NCBI RefSeq assembly: GCF_964340395.1
Contig: NC_135554.1
Coordinates: 23,786,092 to 23,846,091, forward strand
Source of the DNA: Glandiceps talaboti
Lineage: Eukaryota > Hemichordata > Enteropneusta > Spengelidae
Length of the DNA stretch: 60,000 nucleotides
Direction of reading: 5' to 3'
Positions within the stretch are counted from its first letter, which is position 1, and every line of letters starts with the position of its first letter. The notes under the pieces are model-generated. The model did no database searches and was not told the origin of the DNA. It worked only from the letters and a program-made list of their open reading frames with translations. Below, piece by piece: positions 32,815 through 53,200 of this stretch. The position numbers and the translations under genes are program-made.

Positions 32815-33042
32815 GACTCTCCGGTCTAGTAGTGTTGCATCGACACGTAGACGGGTCAAAATGGCACCGGGGTCACTCATAGACTAGTAGAGGGTGATTT
32901 AGTATTCTACCTCACCATTCCGTAATTTATTGCATGCATTCATTACATGGGTTAAGTCAGAGAAGTGAAAGTCTAGACACACCATATTGTTTTCGAACAG
33001 GACGACTGAACTCTCCTCGTTATTTCTGATTCCACGTAACAA
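32815..33042 (+). promoter_or_regulatory. Promoter/5' UTR region of HYI copy A
   Basis: Similarity to the copy B upstream region (46,485-46,668) starts near here: GACTCTCCGGTCT, GCATCGACACGT, CACCGGGGTCA, GAACAGGACGACTGAACT. No TATA box is evident. Conservation between the paralogs marks the extent of the duplicated 5' flank. Confidence 0.45.
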
Positions 33043-42451
<9,409 letters not shown>

Positions 42452-42629
42452 AACACTTCACATGATGAATTTACCAACATATGTGTATCGCACTATGAAA
42501 TTATCAAGACCTCATTTCTTCCTAAAACAATCGCATGGGAGATAGTAAAACGACATACTAGGTGGCAGTATTTAACCGGTATGGTCAACGGCATGCACAG
42601 CAGAATGCCAGTGCAGTTTAAAAGCTTGA

Positions 42630-43898
42630 GACCAGATTTGCATATGTTAATGTAATTTAGCTTTTAATAGTCATGTGATATACTTGATACCAGATTTGTA
42701 TATGTTAGTGTCATTTAGCTTTTAATGGTCATATTATATACTTGATACCGCATTTGTATATGTTAATGTCATTTAGCTTTTAATGGTCATATTATATACT
42801 TGATACCGCATTTGTATATGTTAATGTCATTTAGCTTTTAATGGTCATATTATATACTTGATACCGCATTTGTATATGTTAATGTCATTTAGCTTTTAAT
42901 GGTCATATTATATACTTGATACCGCATTTGTATATGTTAATGTCATTTAGCTTTTAATGGTCATATTATATACTTGATACCGCATTTGTATATGTTAATG
43001 TCATTTAGCTTTTAATGGTCATATTATATACTTGATACCGCATTTGTATATGTTAATGTCATTTAGCTTTTAATGGTCATATTATATACTTGATACCGCA
43101 TTTGTATATGTTAATGTCATTTAGCTTTTAATGGTCATATTATATACTTGATACCGCATTTGTATATGTTAATGTCATTTAGCTTTTAATGGTCATATTA
43201 TATACTTGATACCGCATTTGTATATGTTAATGTCATTTAGCTTTTAATGGTCATATTATACACTTGATACCGCATTTGTATATGTTAATGTCATTTAGCT
43301 TTTAATGGTCATATTATATACTTGATACCGCATTTGTATATGTTAATGTCATTTAGCTTTTAATGGTCATATTATATACTTGATACCGCATTTGTATATG
43401 TTAATGTCATTTAGCTTTTAATGGTCATATTATATACTTGATACCGCATTTGTATATGTTAATGTCATTTAGCTTTTAATGGTCATATTATATACTTGAT
43501 ACCGCATTTGTATATGTTAATGTCATTTAGCTTTTAATGGTCATATTATACACTTGATACCGCATTTGTATATGTTAATGTCATTTAGCTTTTAATGGTC
43601 ATATTATACACTTGATACCGCATTTGTATATGTTAATGTCATTTAGCTTTTAATGGTCATATTATATACTTGATACCGCATTTGTATATGTTAATGTCAT
43701 TTAGCTTTTAATGGTCATATTATATACTTGATACCGCATTTGTATATGTTAATGTCATTTAGCTTTTAATGGTCATATTATATACTTGATACCGCATTTG
43801 TATATGTTAATGTCATTTAGCTTTTAATGGTCATATTATATACTTGATACCACATTTGTATATGTTAATGTCATTTAACTTAACAGTCATGTGATACA
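42630..43898. repeat. 58-bp satellite-like array 3' of HYI copy A
   Basis: About 22 copies of a 58-bp unit (CTTGATACCGCATTTGTATA.., TTTAGCTTTTAATGGTCATA). About 19 are almost identical and only the edge units diverge. The paralogous place in copy B (59,075-59,350) has about five diverged units. This marks a recent expansion in or near the 3' UTR. Confidence 0.97.
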
Positions 43899-44216
43899 TC
43901 TACTCAGTTGGGGTATTGTAAGCTGCCCAACTCACTCTTGTCAAATAGTACAGGAGTGTATATATGACATCAAAGTGGTACACAGAAAATCTGTTGGCGA
44001 TGTCACATGTATTGTTTTCTGTACTTTGTGGTAATGAAATGCATGTGTGCATTTTAACAATTTAAGTGAAAACTGTCAAATTTATTTTAAGATTTTCATG
44101 TATGTACTAGTCCATTCATACTGGTGCTGATACAAGATAAAGGCCAGGAATACATCAAGTGTAGTGTATGAATGAATGCAAAATGCAACTAGTGTGTATG
44201 GACATTTAAACACTAG

Positions 44217-44515
44217 ACACGGTCTGTAATTTTGTGGTCTTTGGTGGTTACTTTTGTTTGAAGGGACACAGTCTGCAACTTTATGGTCTTTGGTGGTTAC
44301 TTTTGTTTAAAGGGACACAGTCTGTAACTTTATGGTCTTTGGTGGTTACTTTTGTTTGAAGGGACACAGTCTGCAACTTTATGGTCTTTGGTGGTTAGTT
44401 TTGTTTAAAGGGACACAGTCTGTAACTTTATGGTCTTTGGTGGTTACTTTTGTTTGAAGGGACACAGTCTGCAACTTTATGGTCTTTGGTGGTTACATTT
44501 GGTTTAAGGGACAAA
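44217..44515. repeat. 48-bp tandem repeat with 96-bp period
   Basis: Units of AAGGGACACAGTCTGCAACT plus TTATGGTCTTTGGTGGTTAC. Two variants (GAAGGG..CTGCAAC and AAAGGG..CTGTAAC) alternate strictly, giving a 96-bp higher-order unit. Copy B has the same family at 59,740 to the window edge. Confidence 0.93.
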
Positions 44516-44905
44516 GTACCACTGATCATCTACAAGGCTCTCAATAACACTACTCCTGGTTACATCGCTGGACATGTCTAACAGTAAACCCGCAACACGT
44601 TCACATCGCTCAAATAAAAAAAGTCCACTTCATGTACCCTGCTGTAATACAAAGTCACATGGTGAGCATGCATTCTTGCAAGCAGTCCCAGTCTTATGGA
44701 ACAGTATACCACTTGAACTTCAAACTGTCGATACATTCAAGAAGGACGTCGACATCAAGACACATCTGTTTGCAAAAGCTGTCTCTAACTTTTTACATTG
44801 ATCTACTATTGTTCCTGTTCAACACAAATAGAACATTACGCCGTATTAGATTTTGGCGCTATACAAATTCTTTTGACTGATTGATTTATTGATTGATTGA
44901 TCAAG
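44516..44905 (+). mobile_element. 3' end of a CR1/L2-like LINE
   Basis: A plus-strand frame (44,574-44,801) encodes ..HVPCCNTKSHGEHAFLQAV and PVLWNSIPLELQTVDTFKKD, the typical end of CR1/L2/Jockey-type reverse-transcriptase ORFs. A short 3' UTR with TTTTGGCGCTATACAAATTC follows, then a (TTGA)n tail, the usual end of these LINEs. 5'-truncated. Confidence 0.8.
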
Positions 44906-46484
44906 CAAAAAAAGGAAGTATTAACCTCATGCCAAGCCATCCCTGTTATTACTTATGCAGTACATGTGCACATAATTATTTTACAGTTATGATTGGTGGT
45001 ATCTTAGTTGTTGGGTAACTATATGTCAACTATTTTAAATATTTATCCACTCCACTTGCCAATAATAAACGATCCCTGTTATCTTTGCAACATACATGGT
45101 CATTTCACTGTTAACATGGGTGTAGTCTTGTTGTTAGGCTTAAAGTTGTTAATTTTTCTGAATGTCTATCCACTTGTCTACTCAATAATGCTATATTCGC
45201 AAACTATATTGTCATTTGGCTATTGCAATGGGCATAGTTTTAAATTTGTTGTTAGGCATACATGAGATTATTTTTTGGATGTTGAATCACACGTTTTTAT
45301 CTTTGCAATATACACCATGGTACCGGTACCATCATTTTACTGTTGCTATGTATTGGCATATTCGTATACATTTTTGAATGTTTATTCACTCGCCTACCCA
45401 TCCCTATAGCTCTTTTCAATATTCATCTTTGACTGTTATATGGGCGCGTATGGTCTAGTTGGTAGGTAAGTCCACCACTTGCCCGATCCTAGGAGCCAGT
45501 GTTATTTTATCCCTTCACACATTATCAGCCAAATACGTCAATATTTTATCGACGTTTTATCATATATCATATTCATATCACTTGCCTATAATAAACGATC
45601 CTTGTTATCTTTGCAACATACATAGTAATTTCACTGTCACCATGGGTGAGGTCTGGTTACTAGGCATACATTTGTTCATTTTTCTGAACGTTTAAATTTA
45701 TCCATCAATAACATTACACAATTTTGCAAACTAGATTGTCATTTGGCTGTTGATATGGGTGTGGTTCTGTTCTTTAGGCATGTATGTGATTGTATTTTGG
45801 ACGTTTATCCACATGCCTACCAATCACTGTTTTTATCTTTGCAATATACACCATGGCATCATCATTTGACTGTTGCTATGTACGTGGCCTTATTATTTGG
45901 CATATTTTTATACTCGCCTGCTCATCCCTATAGCTCGTCATCCTTTGACTGTTCTATGGGAGTGTATGGTCTTGGTGGTAGGCATATTTGCTTATTTGGC
46001 GTATATGTTAGGCATATAGCAATAGACACTTGCGTCCCGAGATATGTTTCAGAATATGATAGAATATCGATAATATTGACGAAGTGCCTACATTTGAAAA
46101 TTTAGTGAATCATAGTGAATGATAATCATTTATTCATTCTTTTTAATAATTACTGTTATTTTTTAATTTTTTTACTGTATACTTTAAAGTTCATTTATTT
46201 CACTTATCTTCTCGTCTGTGATTTGTAACCTTTTAGTAATTCCTCTGGGAATTATTATGGTTTCGAATACATAAATAAACATATTATCGGCCAAATACGC
46301 CAATATTATCGATGTTTTATCATATTCTGAAATATATCTCCGGATACTCTGTGCATAAAGGTACGCGAGCTGTCTCTGACAGCGGAGATAAATATCCAGT
46401 AGAGAAACTTGAAAATGATTGCGAAATCTTTTTGCTATTTCACATACATTTTGTTACACACATAACACTACCAGCTACAACTGG
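44906..46484. other. Spacer between the HYI copies
   Basis: No gene supported. It is mostly the higher-order repeat described at 45,000-46,050, then AT-rich DNA. Confidence 0.6.
45000..46050. repeat. Degenerate repeat with ~530-bp higher-order period
   Basis: TTATCTTTGCAA occurs at about 45,078, 45,296, 45,606 and 45,833; GCAAACTA.ATTGTCATTTGG at 45,193 and 45,722; GTATGGTCT..TTGGTAGG at 45,445 and 45,967. Offsets between the two halves are 522-537. Subunits of roughly 130 bases share CATTTGACTGTTGCTATG and TTTATCCACTTGCCTA. Copies are clearly old. Confidence 0.7.
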
Positions 46485-46668
46485 CTAGACTCTCTGGTCT
46501 GCTGTGGCATCGACACGTCACCGGGGTCATAGAACTAGGGTGATTCGTTGTACGCATGCATGCATTGGATGGGTGGATCTCGACATAATTGTTTTCACTC
46601 AAGCTTCAGTCGCAAACAGGACAGCTGAACTGAAACTCCTTGCCATACGTTATTGTCAGTAACAAATA
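46485..46668 (+). promoter_or_regulatory. Promoter/5' UTR region of HYI copy B
   Basis: Homologous to 32,815-33,042 but shortened by small deletions. The start of similarity marks the left edge of the second HYI duplication unit. No clear core promoter motif. Confidence 0.45.
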
Positions 46669-49600
46669 ATGCCGTACAAATTCGCAGCAAGTTTGATGTT
46701 CATGTTTAACGAGCTACCGGAGTTGGTTGATAAATATTCGGCAGCCAAGGCAGCTGGCTTCAATGCGGTCGACGGTAGTCCTTATTCAGTCCCCCTGGAC
46801 AAGCTTGTAGAGGTGAAAGAAAGAGAAAATATTGAACAGGCACTTATCAACTCCTACCCAGGTAAATACTTAGTTGTTCTGAGATTTCTGAGTTTGAGTC
46901 GATAGACTCGAATTACTTATCGGTATCCCCTTTCAGCCCTCCTCACAGACACACTGACTATATAGTACTTGCTTTTTGTTTCCAAACGCCATTTCTACCA
47001 TGTATAAATGAGTAAAAGCATACAGTAATTTTAACCCTAGACACGTTTCGTGTACAGTCTGTTGCTTATTGGATTATAATAACTAGATTTAGTATGAGAC
47101 TAATATGTCGCATGCACCAACAAATTGAAACGTGTCATCATGGCGTGGGTTTTCTGTAAATAATATTTATAATAATAGCAACGGCAAGAAATATCTTATC
47201 GTTTGTATAAATAAACTTTTTGCAGTGATATTTTACCGGATCCATGCGATACTCCACATATTTGTGGCATTAATATGTTTCTCTTAAAATTGTAATTTGG
47301 CCATCACTTTGCCTCGTCAAATATCGTGCGCAATATGGTCTGATTTTTTTGACGGGGTTAAAATTGAAAATTGTATATTGAGGCGGACTCTCAAAAGCAA
47401 TGAGAAATGAAAGTGTGTCGGGGGCTGCGCATTTATGAAATAGATGCGCGCGTGATGACTTATTCATTTACCTTTTTGCTGTAAAAGGGGACTGTTTGCC
47501 GTGACTAGCTGGTGGCCGAAAACGGCATGAATCTACGATCTGTAGTTCGAGCGCGAGACAAAATCAATGTTCGAGTCGAAATGTGCAGGCTCAAAACGTT
47601 TTATATTTAGTAGTAATAAAGACTGTGGCCAGAATAGATGGCGGGATTGAAAGAAATTGGGGTGCAAAGGTGTGTGTGTGTGGTGGGGGGGGGGGCATGT
47701 CTGATGGTCAGAATGGGAGAGCCACGAAATATTTTGTTCATGATTTTAACAAAATTGACTGGAAGTGTCTGAATAGCCTAAAATGGCTTTTAAGAGTCAA
47801 AAACTCTAGGGCTTAACTGCCTGTCAATTTGTAATGGATTACTACTGATGACATGCGCTCTTTACCCTTCACCCAGCATGGGGTTTAGCCAGATTAACGG
47901 TAAAATGTTTGACTTTGACTAGACGTAGTGAGTGAGATGGTCATAGTCATCGTAACTCGTATCGTATAGGAACTATATCAACCAGGAGAGACTGCAAGCC
48001 CATATGTCCTGTTCCATCTGTTTTTGCCTTATGATTTTTATAATGAATTTGATCGCCAGTAGACCGCTTTGTAGATGGCATAAAGCATATTTTAAGTGTT
48101 TGTTATTTGCTAAATATAGGTACGTTCGTCAATGGTGAGCTCGGTACAACGGCACTTCCAGGACGGCAAGAAGAATTCAAAGAGGAACTGGATATATCTA
48201 TTAAGTATGCTAAAGGTCTGAAGTGTTCTAAGTAAGAGCAATATAGTTTGTTTTCACTTTAAAAAGACTTCCATTTTGTGTTGTGAAGAATATTCAGTGA
48301 TGATCATTGAAACAGTGTAAATGATTAAAATTCTGATAGATTTAGCAATTAAGGTACGTAAGCTTCTGAAGACAGAAATCTTGAAATTAAATAGACTTTG
48401 AAGTATATAGTGCATAGCATGTGAAATAAAAGGAGTGTGCACAGTTTATTGAGTATAATCATGAGATACGTAATTGAGAAATATTGATCATGGTATTGTT
48501 CGTTATACCCTGCGTAAGCCAAGTTGTGCATGTATGAACAGAAAAAGCAGAATTTGTCTTTAGTGTTGTTTTTCATCGTGACAACACACATTTGCATATA
48601 TAGATATATGCCTGATGATCATGGAAGAAGAATGAAACTCCGAGTAAGGTTAGGACTTATTACTTGGATTAAGTCTATAATGCTCTGTTACTAATAATAT
48701 ATGTTCTCTCCAGTGAGCGCGTGTGCTCAAAAAGAGATAATATATTCAAAAAAAGCAATTAATCACTCTCCTTTTATTATTTTTCTTCATTCATGCAGAA
48801 AATGTATTCTAATATTGTGGTATATTATGATTTGTCTCCCTCATCTTCAAATCGTAATGACAAGACCCCCTATGTTACTTGTGTTTACTTAGATTTATAT
48901 AATTAATTGAATAGTAATGGCAGGTCACAGGTTGTTGACCTTTGACATTACTCCCATATCTATAGTCATAATATTTGTACCAAGAAAAAATTATCAATTA
49001 AAGTGACACACGCTGAATTTGTAAATCAAGTGAAAATACTTAATATAAAACCTTAATTTAACTATAATTGTCGATGCTATAATGTTACAACTGCCTCATG
49101 GCATTGTTAGAACTGTTGATTGCATAGAAGTATGGATTCTTGACTCTTTTTGATACGCAAGATGAACTATGTCATCGGATCATTTATGTGTTTTTATACG
49201 TCACCTGTCACCAATCTCGCATTCTCATTGGTCGAGAGCCCTGCAGATATGTCGGCGTATTTTCACCAACTGTGAAAACACTCCAACAGCTGTATTTTTG
49301 CTTGTTGTATCATGTGATCACTGCAAGCACAGGGGCGTGTAATATTTCATAGATTGTTGTTTTCCAGGTCTACAGACTAAATATAACAACCTTTTGATTA
49401 ATATATATTAATATATATTCCTACATGTAAGGGGAAGATTTCTTCGTAGTATAGAGATTGATACATTTGTAGCAGCAACATTCGTACTATATTTTCCTAA
49501 GAAAACGACATTCTAAGCAATAAGAAAACAACAATCTATGAAATATTACACGCCCCTGTGACTGCAAGTCCCCATTGTAAACAAACCTAGCAGACAACTA

Positions 49601-50238
49601 GAAATCCAGCTGTATGCAGCATTTCCAACACCAAATTTATTGTCAACCGAACAAAATATCACTGTTGATATATTTAACTGGTAACAAGTCTTTGAACTGT
49701 ACGTTTCGTGTCATAGGGAAATCGTCAAAATTTCCACACAGAACGGTGAAAGTCTAGTGACGGCGAACGCACTGTCGTCACACGATCGTAAACATGAATT
49801 CCTAAATTTATGAACGATATCCAAACCCTATTACCGCCACCAGGGACGTATACACAGTTTATACGTCCCTGTATGCCGCCACAGACGGTGCAATCTTTGC
49901 TCAACTAGAATAACAAAGCATATCACGAACATTACTGTACATTTAATGTAACATAGTACGCAAAACAAGGACGCGCTTATTTTTCAGCTGAAGGTTATAA
50001 GTTTGAATATATCACTGATTGATAAGCTTATGCAAATCGTAAGCATTTCGAACGCGCACTCTGATGCACGTGATACACAAGCAAAAATTGTTGATGAAAA
50101 ATACGCCTGCATGTCTGCAAGGCTCTCGACCAATCACAATGCGAGACTGGTGACAGGTGACGTATAATTTTTAATGCTTATGAAAAAATGTCATGAAATC
50201 CCTACTATGCCATCAGCTGTTATAATAATAATAATAAT

Positions 50239-50281
<43 letters not shown>

Positions 50282-53200
50282 CCATATGACAGTATCATGG
50301 AAGAATTGCATGGACTTTAACATTATACTAGAAGAGTTTAATTCAGATTTTATGTAAGTATTTTCACTTCAGTAAAAATAGTATAAACTCAGCTTGTGCC
50401 ACTTTTAATATTGGGAAATGTATGGGTTATTGGTTTAATACTTATTTACTTTTGAGAAATGATCATTTGAACACATGTTGATCTTGAACTTGACCTCTAT
50501 GCATCTGCTCCTTAAACTAATACTGATTACCAACGTCTATTTCAGCATTCATATCTTCGCAGCTGTTATCCCTCCACATGATCCTGCAGATGAAAGTAAA
50601 CTTTTGCAAGACATGGAAGACGTGTTTGTGGAAAACTTAAGATATGCAGCTGACAAGTTACAGAAAGTAGGTTCATTCAAATGGAATAGTCCCAATAAAT
50701 ATGCAAATGAAGTGCCAAATAAGGTGTTCAATGGATGTCGTCTGCTAGAAATGGATGTCGTCTGCAAGAAATGACAAATTCATATTTTCTGTTTAAAGTT
50801 GCACTAGCTGTAACTGAGGATTATTTTTCCGATCAAAAAGCCAACGATACATTCACTGAAAATCAGTAATCATTTGGGTGCAGACCCAAAAATCAATTTA
50901 GTTGGATGCATTGTACAAATATTGTTGAAGGTGTATAATATAATATTATGAGCAAGTTTTTATATACGAGTTACGATTTGTTTTATTACCATATATAAGA
51001 TTTTTTTACAGTTTGCACAATAAAGTAAATACAGGTTGATAATTTGGTAATGGGAGTCAGAAAAATAGCATAATGCTAGTCGAGTCTGACACCGTAGACA
51101 CTGGAATGTTACAACGTTACTAAAGCAAAGCAACTAGAGGGCAGTGTACACGTAAAGAAAATATCAGATACAAATAACATAAATACAAATAAATAATTAA
51201 ATAAATACAAAATGTACAATTAGTGGACATAGTCTTTAATGAGTGTGTTTTTAGTGAATCACGAAATGAAGTTCTAGATGGTTGTGATCTAATACTAGGT
51301 GGTAGACTGTTCCAAAAGGCCGTACCTGTGAAACATATTGCAAACTTGCCTATGGATGTGATTACTTTAGGTAGAAGGAGATTTCCCCTACCCTTGAACC
51401 TAGTACTATATTCATGAACTGGTGGAGTGCAATAATCTGTAAAACGGTGAGGTAACCTGTTGGTTAATAAATCATACATGAAAGTACAAAGTTGGAGTTT
51501 ATGTAATTTGAATATATCAAGAATTTGAAGTTCACTAAATAAATTGTTAGAATGTGCAGAGATACAACTAAAAGTAATAGCTCTGACTGCCATTTTTTGA
51601 GACTTGTGAATACATGTCAGATGTGTTGAATATGTAGATCCCCATACTTCAATACCATAGGTGATGTGTGGTTGGATAAAAGATTTGTATATCAGAATAA
51701 GGATATCTTTAGGTACAAAATGTCTTAATTTGAACAAAATACCAACTTTTTTCCTAACAGTGGAGTTTACCATTTGAATATGCTTTGACCAATTTAGGTG
51801 TTTATCTAAAATAACACCAACAAAAGTTGTTGACACCACTTCGTCAATAACCCTACTACTAATGTGGAGAGAACCTTCAAGGGATATTTTTCTCCTGGTA
51901 TTTCTAAATAGAATGTAGTTTGTTTTGAGATGATTAATGGTAAGTTTATTTACATTGCACCACTTTAATACGTTATTTAAGTGGGCATCAACATTAGATA
52001 AATTTATATTGTAATGATTGTCAGGAAAAGTGTGAAATAAATTAGAATCATCTGCAAATAATCTGAATTGGAAAAAAATGGATGAGGAAGCAATGTCGTT
52101 GATAAATAACAAAAATAAAGTGGGACCTAAGACAGAACCTTGTGGCACTCCACATTGAATAATACGGTTAGATGATGTGTTACTACTAGCATGGATATAT
52201 TGGTATCTATCATATAAATAATCAGTGAACCATTTCAAAGGCAATCCCCTAATGCCATAATGGGCCATTTTCGAAAGAAGAATTTCATGATTAATAGTAT
52301 CAAAAGCCTTGGAAAAGTCGAGAAAAATGCCAAGAGTGACTCTGCCTTCATCCATCTGCTTGATAAGATAATTGACAAGGTTAATAAGGGACAATTTTGT
52401 GCTATATTTTTTGCGAAACCCATATTGATACTCGTAAAGAATATTATTTTTTTCTATATAATGCATTAGACGATTATTTACAATGGTTTCTAATACTTTG
52501 CTTAAAAGAGGTAAAACTGATATTGGCCTGTAGTTGCCAGGGTCATCAGTGGCTCCCTTTTTAAAGATGGGTGTAACTTTTGCTATTTTAAGTGTTGTGG
52601 GGAAGATTCCTGAAGAAATAGATAGGTTGAAAATATAAGCTAAAGGTTTAGATATTATTGCTGCTCCATTAATAAGAAGTTTAACTGGTACATCATCATG
52701 ACCACACGCCTTTTTAATGTTCAATGAATTTATGAGATTATAGACCTCAGCTTGTGTAGTGGGATTCATAAAAAATGAATTACTTAAAGGAGTAGATAAA
52801 TAGTCTTTAAAATTATGATTGGTTGAATTAATATTACTAGCCAAATTAGGACCTATTTTAACAAAGTAGTCATTCAAAGCTTCAACAATATCACTGATCT
52901 CAGAGATGTGGGTATTAGAATCATTTGATACAATATGCAGACTATCAGGCAAAGTTTTCCTAGCTATTCTTCCTTGACCTCCAAGTACTTCTTTAATAGT
53001 TTTCCAAGTCATATTTGAATTGTCTTTGTTGTCCATAAAAACAGTACTATAATGCAACTTTTTGGCATTCCTAATTACAGACAATAGCATATTTCTGAAT
53101 TTTTTGTACACATCAACAGCTGCACCATCAAAGTTTGAATTTAAAACCTTAGAATAAAGTTTATGTTTAGTTTTGATAGATTTCCTAATGGCTCTAGTGA

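Noticed and set aside
48612-48645. An active third family of hammerhead ribozyme
   Set aside because: Stem I and stem II do not pair, so it is listed only as a decayed relative.
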